From contig NZ_SDOZ01000002.1 of NCBI RefSeq assembly GCF_004134775.1, positions 1,152,005 through 1,216,004 on the forward strand: a DNA stretch of 64,000 nucleotides, read 5' to 3'. Positions 35,722-43,699 of the stretch are shown here, piece by piece. The notes under the pieces were generated by a model. It was not told the DNA's origin. It searched no databases and saw nothing but the letters and a program-made list of their open reading frames with translations. The DNA is from Candidatus Borkfalkia ceftriaxoniphila (GTDB taxonomy: Bacteria > Bacillota > Clostridia > Christensenellales > Borkfalkiaceae). Numbering within the stretch: position 1 is the stretch's first letter; each line of letters opens with the position of its first letter. A program made the position numbers and the translations under genes.

Positions 35722-38496
35722 ATGAATAAGTTATTGCAGACATTACGCGACAAAGCGGATTTATATAAACCGAAGCCCTTTTTGACGTTGAACGATACGA
35801 TATGCGAAGAATCGTTGCGGAAACTGATCCGCACGATGGCTGAGCACGGATTGGGCGGATTTTATGCCCATGCGAGGAGCGGACTTACGGCGCCTTATCT
35901 TTCGGAGGAATGGTTCCGCATCATCGATATCTGTGCGGACGAGTGCGAAAAGACGGGCTTACGGTTCTGGATATACGATGAAATGGGATGGCCGAGCGGT
36001 TCGGCGGGCGGACAGGTAACGGCGAAAAACGCCGACTATGCGTCGCGCTGGCTGGAATTGTTCGATTCCCGTCAAAAGATATGCGGCAGGCTCGTTGCCT
36101 GCTACGATGCAAACGCCCGCCCGTGCAAAGAAGAGAACGCGAGTTATTTCCTCTGCGAAGTTTCCAATGACGGATATATCGACGTGCTCAACGAAGACGC
36201 CGTGCAGACGTTTATCGAAATCACATACGAAAAATACCGCGTCCGCTACGGGAACAGGATCGAGGGATTTTTTACCGACGAACCGCAGTTCGGTATGCTG
36301 CGTATGCCCTATACGCCGTCCGTGGAAACGCTCATGCGGGAGAACGGCGCAGACATACGCGATTTCGGGATTCAACTGTTTATGGAAACGGGCGATTATA
36401 AGCGTATCCGCCGACTGTATTTCGATGCGATCGGCACCCTGTTTTTACGCAATTACGTCGGGCAGATCTCGCGTTGGTGCGAACGGTACGGATACAGGCT
36501 GACGGGGCACATTTTGGAGGAAAAATCGCTCGACAGGCAGATACTATCCTGCGGCGATATACTCTCCGTCTATTCCCTCATGCAGAATCCTGGCATGGAT
36601 TGGCTGGGACGCGATATCGGCGAAAACGCGCTCGCGCCTCGCCAGGTCGCCTCGATCTGCAAACAATTCGGAAAAAAAGAAAACACGTCCGAAAGTTACG
36701 CCTGCGTCGGGTACGGTGCTTCCGTGCAGGATCTGAAAACGATCGCCGATTGGCAGATCGGAAACGGTATCTCGAATTTGTGTTATATCATTCCGTATTC
36801 CGCGCGCGGCAGGCGCAAGCGCGATTATCCTTCGGGAATCGTACCTTTTCAGCCGTATTTTAAGATCGCGGACGATTTCAATTTGTATTTATCACGTTTT
36901 TGCGCACTGTCCGCGGAGTCGGAAAACACCGCCGAAGTTCTGCTCGTCAGTCCGCTCGGACAGGCGGAAGAAACGTTCGGCGTGGGGAAAGAGAATATCT
37001 TTTCCGACCGTTTGAACGAGGCCGTCAATATTCTCGAAAAGAAACATATTTCATATCACGTTACCAATGCCAATATTTTGCGCGCATACGGAAGCGCGGA
37101 AGATCAAAAACTGCGCGTAGGGAAATGCGTCTATTCCGCCGCGGTGTGCTTTACTGGCGAAGAGAGCGAAGTTTTGGTAAAGTTCCGCCATTCAGGCGGC
37201 ACGGTTTTGCTCGCCGATCGGGACGAGCGCTGGCCGGAGGTGTTGGAGCCTTTCCGCGACTGCGCGCTTTGCGGCGACTGCACGGAAGATCTTCGGACGG
37301 GGCGGTTCGTGCTGGACAACGAGGAAGCCGTGAGCGTGCAGAACGTTTCAAACAGAAGCGTACGCTTTTCTGTCTGCAGCCGCGCGGGAAAGCAGGGCAG
37401 CAGGCTGGATCTGATCACCCTGCGCGAAACTTTCTCGGAGGAATACGTATTGAACGGCGGCGAAAGCGCCCTGTTTGTTTTTGACGGCGAAAATCGGGAG
37501 AAAAAATCGACGGTTCTGCGCCTTTCGGAGGACGGCTGGGTATGCGGCCTGTCCGATCGGAACGCGCTGTTGCTCGACCGTGTGGATTGTTATCGGGACG
37601 GAGAACTGTACGCCGAAAATATCGCTCCCATTCTTTTGCAGGAAAAATTGGTGCGCGACGGCAGAAATTGCAGTCTGAAACTGGTCTACCGCGCCCATTC
37701 GGACGTGCCGCTGCGGGGCGCGTATTTAGGGATCGAAGACGCGGAGCGGTACGAGATCGCCGTGAACGGCAAACCCGTACCTTCGCACGGAAATTTTTCC
37801 ATTTTCGCGGCGGAATGTATTTCCCGTGTCCCGCTCCCCGATCTTTCGGCGGGGGATATCGAAATATCGCTGCGCTTTGATTTTGTCATTTCTGACGACG
37901 TGCGCAGGGTGCTCTTGGGCGAAGATGCGATCGAGAGCGATTTCAACCGTTTGCAGGATCTGCCCGAGGTGGAAAATATCTATCTGATCGGAGATTTCTG
38001 CGTTTCGGGCGTGCAAAGAGAGGGCGATATGCTCGTTTCCGACGGTGCGTTCGCGCTTTCGCAACTGGAAATGCCGACCCGCATTTCCGCCTTCGGAGAG
38101 AGCGGATTTCCGTTTTACATTGGCGAGATCGTCGCGCGGAAGAAGATTCGCTTGCATCTGCGGGAAGGTGCGCTCGAATTTGCCTGTGCGCTGAAAGGCG
38201 TTGCGGTGCGCGTTTTGATCAACGGAAAGTTTTTGGGGGATATCCTCTGGAACAGCCGTTTAGACGCGACGGAATTTTTGCTTGACGGCGAGAATGAAGT
38301 GGAGTTACATATTTATAACGATTTGCGCAATCTGTTCGGTCCGCACCATAATAAGTTGAAGGAGCCGCGCATGGTCGGGTTTACGACGTTTGCGGACGAA
38401 CCAGGCTGGTGCGATCCTCCGATGCGGCTCTGGACGGATACGTATTATTTAAAAGAATACGGCGTTGCTTTTCCGAGGGAAAACGATGAAGATTAA
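35722..38496 (+). CDS. Large GH106-like putative glycosidase
   Basis: 924 residues without signal peptide. The N-terminal half has barrel-like motifs GLGGFYAHARSG and YDEMGWPSGSAGG, which recall GH106-type rhamnosidases and related unassigned glycosidases. FTDEPQFG, a likely acidic active-site segment, follows. The C-terminal third has a sugar-binding jelly-roll like that of GH2 or GH106 enzymes (ALKGVAVRVLINGKFLGD). The assignment is by motif only. Its end overlaps the SGNH gene by 11 bases. With GH78 in the other locus it would fit rhamnose-containing substrates. Confidence 0.6.
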   Translation: MNKLLQTLRDKADLYKPKPFLTLNDTICEESLRKLIRTMAEHGLGGFYAHARSGLTAPYLSEEWFRIIDICADECEKTGLRFWIYDEMGWPSGSAGGQVTAKNADYASRWLELFDSRQKICGRLVACYDANARPCKEENASYFLCEVSNDGYIDVLNEDAVQTFIEITYEKYRVRYGNRIEGFFTDEPQFGMLRMPYTPSVETLMRENGADIRDFGIQLFMETGDYKRIRRLYFDAIGTLFLRNYVGQISRWCERYGYRLTGHILEEKSLDRQILSCGDILSVYSLMQNPGMDWLGRDIGENALAPRQVASICKQFGKKENTSESYACVGYGASVQDLKTIADWQIGNGISNLCYIIPYSARGRRKRDYPSGIVPFQPYFKIADDFNLYLSRFCALSAESENTAEVLLVSPLGQAEETFGVGKENIFSDRLNEAVNILEKKHISYHVTNANILRAYGSAEDQKLRVGKCVYSAAVCFTGEESEVLVKFRHSGGTVLLADRDERWPEVLEPFRDCALCGDCTEDLRTGRFVLDNEEAVSVQNVSNRSVRFSVCSRAGKQGSRLDLITLRETFSEEYVLNGGESALFVFDGENREKKSTVLRLSEDGWVCGLSDRNALLLDRVDCYRDGELYAENIAPILLQEKLVRDGRNCSLKLVYRAHSDVPLRGAYLGIEDAERYEIAVNGKPVPSHGNFSIFAAECISRVPLPDLSAGDIEISLRFDFVISDDVRRVLLGEDAIESDFNRLQDLPEVENIYLIGDFCVSGVQREGDMLVSDGAFALSQLEMPTRISAFGESGFPFYIGEIVARKKIRLHLREGALEFACALKGVAVRVLINGKFLGDILWNSRLDATEFLLDGENEVELHIYNDLRNLFGPHHNKLKEPRMVGFTTFADEPGWCDPPMRLWTDTYYLKEYGVAFPRENDED

Positions 38497-39466
38497 ACAG
38501 GAACACGAAAGTTTTGTTTTGCAAGGCGAAAAGTGGAAAAGTCTGCGCTATGCGGATATCGATCCGTCGTCGCTCGTAGTGTACAGACAGGAAGGGGAAA
38601 CGCGCAGGGTATTTCCCGCGCAGGCGTATGAATACCGCGACGGGAAGATCCGCCGCGCGAAAGGTTCGCCGATCCCCGATTTCAGCGTTTCGCCCTTTTA
38701 CGATCTGAAAGGGTTCGACCACGAAAAATTTTCGGTCTGGGGCAACGAACCGTATATGCTCTTTGCCGATTACGAGTGCTGCGCCGCGACGGAGCGGACG
38801 CCCGAATTCCGCGCGCGGGAACTTTCCCGCAAAAACGGAATGGCGGGAAGACTGAAAGAATTTTTTGAAGCGCGCCGCAGCGGCGAGATCCGCTATACGG
38901 TATTCGGCGACAGCATCAGCACCGGCTGCGAAGCAAGTATCCCGCAATATACGTTTTTCGAACGCTTTTCCCGCTATGCGGCGCAAAAGTTCGGTGTGTC
39001 CGTGCCGATCGAAAACGTTGCCGTCGGTGGCGAAAGTACTTTCGAAGGAGTGCGCAGATATCGCAGAGACGTTCTTGCAAGCCGGCCTGATATCGTTTCG
39101 ATCGGGTTCGGCATGAACGATCAGAACACGATCGGCGGCAAACTGACGGTGCCGCCGGACGATTATTATAAAAATATCTTGGAAATCACCTGCGCCGTGC
39201 AGGATACGGGCGCGCAAGCGGTCCTTATATCTCCTTGTTGTCCGCATCCCCGTTGGATCCACACGAGCGGACGCATGGACGATTACGTTGCGAAACTGTA
39301 TGAAGTTTCCGAGCGCACGGGCGCCTGCCTTGCGGACGTGAACGCGCTGTGGAAGGATGAACTGCAATATAAGCAGCCGGACGATCTCCTTCGCAACGGG
39401 ATCAATCATCCCACGGATTACGGACATTATCTGTACTTTTTGATGCTGAAAAATTTGATCGATTGA
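38486..39466 (+). CDS. SGNH/GDSL-type esterase, cytoplasmic
   Basis: 326 residues and no signal peptide. The N-terminal beta domain carries GKIRRAKGSPIPDF, almost the same as in the lipoprotein at 14384-15583. The SGNH domain has GDSISTGC (Ser143), GMNDQN and INHPTDYGH (His308). Start: ATG at 38486 with GAGGGA upstream. Probably a de-esterase acting on imported glycans. Confidence 0.86.
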   Translation: MKIKQEHESFVLQGEKWKSLRYADIDPSSLVVYRQEGETRRVFPAQAYEYRDGKIRRAKGSPIPDFSVSPFYDLKGFDHEKFSVWGNEPYMLFADYECCAATERTPEFRARELSRKNGMAGRLKEFFEARRSGEIRYTVFGDSISTGCEASIPQYTFFERFSRYAAQKFGVSVPIENVAVGGESTFEGVRRYRRDVLASRPDIVSIGFGMNDQNTIGGKLTVPPDDYYKNILEITCAVQDTGAQAVLISPCCPHPRWIHTSGRMDDYVAKLYEVSERTGACLADVNALWKDELQYKQPDDLLRNGINHPTDYGHYLYFLMLKNLID

Positions 39467-39477
39467 GGAGAAAGAAA

Positions 39478-40488
39478 ATGAGGGCGGACGAACGGTTTTT
39501 GAAAACTTTGCGGGGCGAAGAGACGGACAGGATGCCCGTTATCGAAAATTCGCTGTGGTGGGATCAGACCATTTCCCGCTGGGCGGGGGAAGGCTTGCCC
39601 GCAGGAAAAAATTATGCTTATGCGATGCGCGACGTCGTGGCGATCCAGGAACATTTCGGGCTGGATCTGCTTGCGCATTGGTGGGCGCGGCCGTATACCG
39701 AGCGCACTCCGTTTGCCAAAGTCGTGGGCGCGGGCATGGGGGCCGTCGACGAAGAGAGTTATGAGAAAATATTGCTTCCCACATTATATCCCGAACCGCG
39801 TATGGACGATGATTTCATCCGCATGGTCAAAAAATATAAGAGCGAAGGCAAACTGATCCTTGAATTGATTCTGGACGGCGCTTTCTGGGAGCCCCGCGAA
39901 TATATGGGGATCGAGGCGCACTTGTATTCCTTTTACGATCAGCCCGATCTGTACAAACGAATGTTGTCGGATATGAAGGCCTGGCAAAAGAAAGCGGTCG
40001 AATATGCGATGAACGTGCTTCCGTTCGATTACGTCACGTTTGCCGAAGATGTGAGTTACAATAACGGACCCATGCTCAGCCGGGAGCATTTCGACGCGTT
40101 CATGGCGCCCTTTTACCGCGAAATGGTGCCTGTCTTGAACGGATACGGGTTGCCCGTACTCGTCGACAGCGACGGGGATATTTTTGAAGCGATCGCTTGG
40201 TTCAACGAAGTCGGAGCCGTGGGATACCATCCCCTGGAAGCGCAGGCGCATTGCGACGTAAATGAACTTTGCAAAAGATATCCGGATACCGCGTTTATCG
40301 GCAATTTCAATAAGATGATCATGAACGGCGGAGAAAAAGCGCTGCGGGAAGAATTCGAACGGCTGAAACCGTGTATCCAGAGGGGCAGATATATTCTTTC
40401 CGTCGATCATCAGACGCCTCCGTCGGTCAGTTTACAGGACTACCGCACATACGTACGGTTGCTCAAAGAATATGCCGTGCGCGGCTGA
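39478..40488 (+). CDS. URO-D superfamily protein lacking the zinc motif
   Basis: 336-residue TIM-barrel protein of the uroporphyrinogen decarboxylase superfamily (N-terminus RFLKTLRGEETDRMP is typical). Where MtaA-type enzymes have His-x-Cys-Gly, this one has VLVDSDGD, and no late Cys motif replaces it, so a zinc/corrinoid methyl transfer role is unlikely. It also differs from HemE. Members of this group often sit in sugar-catabolism operons, with unknown function. Start: ATG at 39478 behind GAGGAG. Confidence 0.75.
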   Translation: MRADERFLKTLRGEETDRMPVIENSLWWDQTISRWAGEGLPAGKNYAYAMRDVVAIQEHFGLDLLAHWWARPYTERTPFAKVVGAGMGAVDEESYEKILLPTLYPEPRMDDDFIRMVKKYKSEGKLILELILDGAFWEPREYMGIEAHLYSFYDQPDLYKRMLSDMKAWQKKAVEYAMNVLPFDYVTFAEDVSYNNGPMLSREHFDAFMAPFYREMVPVLNGYGLPVLVDSDGDIFEAIAWFNEVGAVGYHPLEAQAHCDVNELCKRYPDTAFIGNFNKMIMNGGEKALREEFERLKPCIQRGRYILSVDHQTPPSVSLQDYRTYVRLLKEYAVRG

Positions 40489-40505
40489 AAAAGAGGGGGG
40501 AAACG

Positions 40506-41750
40506 ATGAAAAAATTTTTATGTCTGTTTCTCGTTGTGCTGATCTGCCTTGCGTGTACGGCGTGCGAACATGAGGAGGAGGGAACGATGTTTCCGATCAA
40601 GACGGAGATGAAAACGGACGGGCAGTTATATCGCGGGGGCGAGGTCGAATTTCCCGAATCCCTGTGGCAGACGCCCGCGTTCGAACGATATGAGGAACTG
40701 GATTACGAAGAACGGAATATCCGTGCCTATTTTTTAGACAGCGTGCAGGATACCAAAGTATTTGCCTTTGTCGGTATTCCGGAAGGGGCGAGCGCGGAAA
40801 ATAAGGTGCCGGGCATTGTTCTCGTGCACGGCGGCGACGGCACGGCATATTACGAATGGGTCGATTTCTGGGTAAAGCGCGGATACGCCGCCATCGCCAT
40901 GGATACCGAGGGCAGGATGCCCGAGATCACGAGCCTGATGACGAATAATAACCGTAAAGAGAGCATCAAGGAACACGGACCTTCCAATTCCGCGCTGACG
41001 GATATGAATTATCCCGTAGAGCAGCAGTGGGCGTATCATGCGATCGCCTCTGTGATCGTCAGCAATTCTTTTTTGCGGAGTTTCGATTGCGTTGACCGTT
41101 CGCACATAGGGATCACGGGCATCTCTTACGGCGCATTTCTTACCTGCCAGACGGTCGCGTATGACGATCGGTTCGTATGCGCGGCTCCCGTTTACGGAAG
41201 TCTGGAACAGAAGATAGGGCATTGTACGTTCAGTACTCTCGTGACCGGCCGTGCGGGAGAGATTTGGGATGACGTCGGGATTTTAAAGGAAAATACCACG
41301 CCGTTTTTATTCCTGAACGGCAACAAAGATTACTGGTTTTCGGTCGAATCGACGAGTAAGTGCAGGGCTTCCGTGTTGTATGCCGCAATGTCGCTGAAAT
41401 ACGCGTTTGTGCACGGGCAGCCGCAGGGCGCGTTGGAAGTGCCCGAAGTGTACGCCTTTGCCGATTACTTTTGCAAGGGTGGCGACAGTCTGATTTTGAT
41501 CGACGGGCAGCCAACCTCCGAAAATCAATCCGCGAGGATTAAAATTCCGAAAAATATTTCGGTCGGGGAAGTTATCGGATATTACACCGAAAACGATATT
41601 TTGGATATGAATACCGAGTGGAAGTCTGTGGACGGCTCCCAAGACGGAGGAAGATGTTCCGTGCAGATCCCTGCGGGAGCGAAATATTATTATATCAATA
41701 TACAAGACAGCCGCGGACTGGAAGTTTCCACCGATGTGATCGCCCTGTAA
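40506..41750 (+). CDS. Alpha/beta-hydrolase lipoprotein (esterase-like)
   Basis: 414-residue lipoprotein (Cys in CTAC). Motifs: IVLVHGGDG (oxyanion), GISYGAF (Ser207), NGNKDYWFS (probable Asp) and FVHGQPQG (probable His). It has the same plan as the protein at 7780-9087, including the SLWQxP segment after the linker. Start: ATG at 40506; the ORF extends further upstream only into the previous gene. It is the last gene of the second glycan locus. Confidence 0.8.
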   Translation: MKKFLCLFLVVLICLACTACEHEEEGTMFPIKTEMKTDGQLYRGGEVEFPESLWQTPAFERYEELDYEERNIRAYFLDSVQDTKVFAFVGIPEGASAENKVPGIVLVHGGDGTAYYEWVDFWVKRGYAAIAMDTEGRMPEITSLMTNNNRKESIKEHGPSNSALTDMNYPVEQQWAYHAIASVIVSNSFLRSFDCVDRSHIGITGISYGAFLTCQTVAYDDRFVCAAPVYGSLEQKIGHCTFSTLVTGRAGEIWDDVGILKENTTPFLFLNGNKDYWFSVESTSKCRASVLYAAMSLKYAFVHGQPQGALEVPEVYAFADYFCKGGDSLILIDGQPTSENQSARIKIPKNISVGEVIGYYTENDILDMNTEWKSVDGSQDGGRCSVQIPAGAKYYYINIQDSRGLEVSTDVIAL

Positions 41751-41763
41751 TTGCGTTGCAAGC

Positions 41764-41804
41764 AAAAAATACGATCCCCTTTCAAAATCGAAAGGGGATC
41801 GTAT
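41764..41804 (-). terminator. Intrinsic terminator of the tRNA cluster
   Basis: A perfect 15-bp stem (41769-41783 with 41790-41804) is followed, on the minus strand, by six T. It lies 37 bases beyond the 3' end of tRNA-Leu. In the plus direction no T-run follows, so it mainly serves the tRNAs. Confidence 0.88.
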
Positions 41805-41840
41805 CGTCATTGGAACCGAACGGTTCAAACTGTTACGGTC

Positions 41841-41927
41841 TGGTGCTGGTAATCGGACTTGAACCGATACGGTGTTGCCACCGAGGGATTTTAAGTCCCT
41901 TGCGTCTGCCTATTTCGCCATACCAGC
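41841..41927 (-). tRNA. tRNA-Leu (UAA)
   Basis: 87 bases including an encoded CCA. Acceptor GCTGGTA pairs with TACCAGC, discriminator A. Anticodon loop CTTAAAA gives UAA. It has the long variable arm of class II tRNAs. Last of four tRNAs on this strand. Confidence 0.97.
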
Positions 41928-41952
41928 ATATTATACGGAAAGAATTGAAACG

Positions 41953-41979
41953 AAAAAGGGACTTTATCAGTCCCTTTTT
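41953..41979. terminator. Terminator-like hairpin between tRNA-Cys and tRNA-Leu
   Basis: AAAAAGGGACT pairs with AGTCCCTTTTT around a TTATC loop. It is symmetrical, so it could end transcription in either direction. It lies inside the tRNA cluster, so it may lower tRNA-Leu expression or act as a processing hairpin. Confidence 0.6.
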
Positions 41980-42008
41980 AATGCCCTGAAAGGGGCCGGC
42001 ATGCAGTT

Positions 42009-42083
42009 TGGAGGCGCCACCCGGATTTGAACCGGGGAGTCAGGGTTTTGCAGACCCTTGCCTTACCACTTGGCTATAGCGCC
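42009..42083 (-). tRNA. tRNA-Cys (GCA)
   Basis: 75 bases with encoded CCA. Acceptor GGCGCTA pairs with TGGCGCC (one G-U), discriminator U. Anticodon loop CTGCAAA gives GCA. Confidence 0.97.
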
Positions 42084-42113
42084 GAACATAAAATAAAAGT
42101 GCGGAAGTATCTT

Positions 42114-42188
42114 TGGAGCGGGAAACGAGATTCGAACCCGCGACATCCACCTTGGCAAGGTGGCGCTCTACCACTGAGCCATTCCCGC
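42114..42188 (-). tRNA. tRNA-Gly (GCC)
   Basis: 75 bases with encoded CCA. Acceptor GCGGGAA, discriminator U. Anticodon loop TTGCCAA gives GCC. Confidence 0.97.
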
Positions 42189-42217
42189 ATATATGTTTGA
42201 TATTCCGCACTTTTATA

Positions 42218-42293
42218 TGGTGGAAACTATAGGGCTCGAACCTATGACCCTCTGCTTGTAAGGCAGATGCTCTCCCAGCTGAGCTAAGCTTCC
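42218..42293 (-). tRNA. tRNA-Val (UAC)
   Basis: 76 bases with encoded CCA. Acceptor GGAAGCT pairs with AGTTTCC (one G-U), discriminator A. Anticodon loop CTTACAA gives UAC. First tRNA after the promoter. Confidence 0.97.
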
Positions 42294-42305
42294 GAACGCT
42301 TATAT

Positions 42306-42334
42306 AATATACCAAATCTATATAAAAAATGCAA
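42306..42334 (-). promoter_or_regulatory. Promoter of the tRNA cluster
   Basis: On the minus strand TTGCAT (42334-42329) and TATATT (42311-42306) are 17 bases apart. Both are good matches to the housekeeping consensus and end 12 bases before tRNA-Val. Confidence 0.8.
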
Positions 42335-42497
42335 CTATTTTCATCGGTATTTTTAAAATTTTTTTTAAAATTTTTCTGCTCCTTATCAATTTATGCCGCG
42401 TGAGAAATTTTTGTGAAATTGCGAAAAACCGCTTTAATTTTGAGAAAAATGCAGTATAATAGGAATGCTGCGGAAATTTCCGCAGGGGAGGGATACT
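42335..42497 (+). promoter_or_regulatory. AT-rich promoter region of the phospholipase-C-like gene
   Basis: An AT-rich tract (42352-42378) is followed by TATAAT at 42455-42460 with only a weak -35 (TTTAAT at 42433). The leader contains the palindrome GCGGAAATTTCCGC (42470-42483), then a strong ribosome site. Confidence 0.5.
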
Positions 42498-43394
42498 ATG
42501 CCGTCTTTATATACGCACCAGATTCTGGCGGAAAAAGTAATGGAACTCTTGCCCGAGCGCACGCGGCGGTACGTCACGCGCGAGGGAGAATATTTCCTCG
42601 GCGCGCAGGGCGGCGACGTGTTCTATTTATATAAGATGCGCGAGGGGCAGAAAAACCTGGGAAAATACCTGCACCGCAAGAACGTGTATATGGTTTTCTG
42701 CAATTTTTTGGAAGCCGCCCGTTCGGGCGACGGGTGCGTCACTTCCTATATCGCGGGTTACATTACTCACTACGCGGGCGACATCGTATTTCATCCTTAC
42801 GTATATTCTCTATTGAACCGATTGGAATTCGAGGATACGGGCAACTGGAAGGGCAACCGCCACGCCCTGATCGAGAGCGACATGGACAGTTATTTCGTGC
42901 GCAAATACAAAGACCTTACCCCGCACGAATATAAATATCCGCTCTCCTATTCGGATATTTCCTGTGAGTCTCTCTTTCGTCTGATGGAAGATTCCACGGG
43001 GGAGAGGACCAAGCGCAACGTGCGCATGCACGCTTTCAAGACGGCCGTCAAGCGGTTTATCCGCTATAACCGCTGGCTGCACGACGGCACGGGCGGTAAA
43101 AAGAAATTCGTGTACGGCACGGAAAAACTATTCCATATCCCGCACACGCTGTCCTCGCTCATTCACCGCGCCGATTACGACGAGAGTTATTTCAATCTCG
43201 AACGCGCGCCCTGGCGCTACCCGAACGACGACTCGCTGGTGTTTACCGACGGCGTGGACGAACTGTTCGACCGCGCCGTGTCCGAGAGCGTACGCCTGAT
43301 CACCCGCTTTTTCGACTGCCTCGAAAACGGGACGCCGCTCGAATACAACGATTTTTCCAAACACTTTCTCACGGGGCTGGTCATCGGGGGATAA
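42498..43394 (+). CDS. Zinc-dependent phospholipase C family protein
   Basis: 298-residue protein resembling the zinc-dependent phospholipase C/S1-P1 fold: N-terminal YTHQILAEKVM, then GGDVFYLYKM, YIAGYITHYAGDIVFHPY and HALIESDMDSY. These supply the His and Asp residues that could bind zinc. No signal peptide is seen, so it probably acts in the cytoplasm. Start: ATG at 42498 behind GGGGAGGG. The substrate is unknown; such proteins are common in Clostridia. Confidence 0.82.
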   Translation: MPSLYTHQILAEKVMELLPERTRRYVTREGEYFLGAQGGDVFYLYKMREGQKNLGKYLHRKNVYMVFCNFLEAARSGDGCVTSYIAGYITHYAGDIVFHPYVYSLLNRLEFEDTGNWKGNRHALIESDMDSYFVRKYKDLTPHEYKYPLSYSDISCESLFRLMEDSTGERTKRNVRMHAFKTAVKRFIRYNRWLHDGTGGKKKFVYGTEKLFHIPHTLSSLIHRADYDESYFNLERAPWRYPNDDSLVFTDGVDELFDRAVSESVRLITRFFDCLENGTPLEYNDFSKHFLTGLVIGG

Positions 43395-43458
43395 AAATGT
43401 CGGCTGCGCTTTGTTTTCCGTTCTTTCCGCGATATACTTATGTCGGGAGGAAAAGATC

Positions 43459-43662
43459 ATGCGCAGACTCTACGATTACAACATGAACCCGATCGGATAC
43501 GTTTCGGAAAACGCAGACGGCAAACAGACGGCGTACGACACCAACTACCGCGTCCTCGGTTATTATTTTTCCGGGAGCGACAAGACGTACGACAACAATA
43601 TGCGGCTCGTCGGGAGGGGAGATCTTCTGTCAGCCTTTTACGCGCCGACCGCAAAAAGATGA
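43459..43662 (+). CDS. Small repeat protein (beta-flower-like)
   Basis: 67 residues built of three repeats of about 22 residues, each with YD-x-N-(M/Y)-(R/N)-x-(I/V/L)-G: YDYNMNPIG, YDTNYRVLG and YDNNMRLVG. This suggests a small closed beta structure. Start: ATG at 43459 behind GGGAGG. Function unknown. Confidence 0.7.
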   Translation: MRRLYDYNMNPIGYVSENADGKQTAYDTNYRVLGYYFSGSDKTYDNNMRLVGRGDLLSAFYAPTAKR

Positions 43663-43697
43663 AAACAGCCGACCGCAAACCGCGGTCGGCTGTTTTT
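43663..43697. terminator. Bidirectional terminator
   Basis: AACAGCCGACCGC pairs with GCGGTCGGCTGTT, with A-residues before and five T after. It lies between the small repeat-protein gene and the converging flavodiiron gene. Confidence 0.9.
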
Positions 43698-43699
43698 GA

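Noticed and set aside
41769..41804. Terminator for the esterase gene at 40506-41750
   Set aside because: The strong stem has no T-run in the plus direction; its T-run is on the minus strand, so it was assigned to the tRNA cluster.
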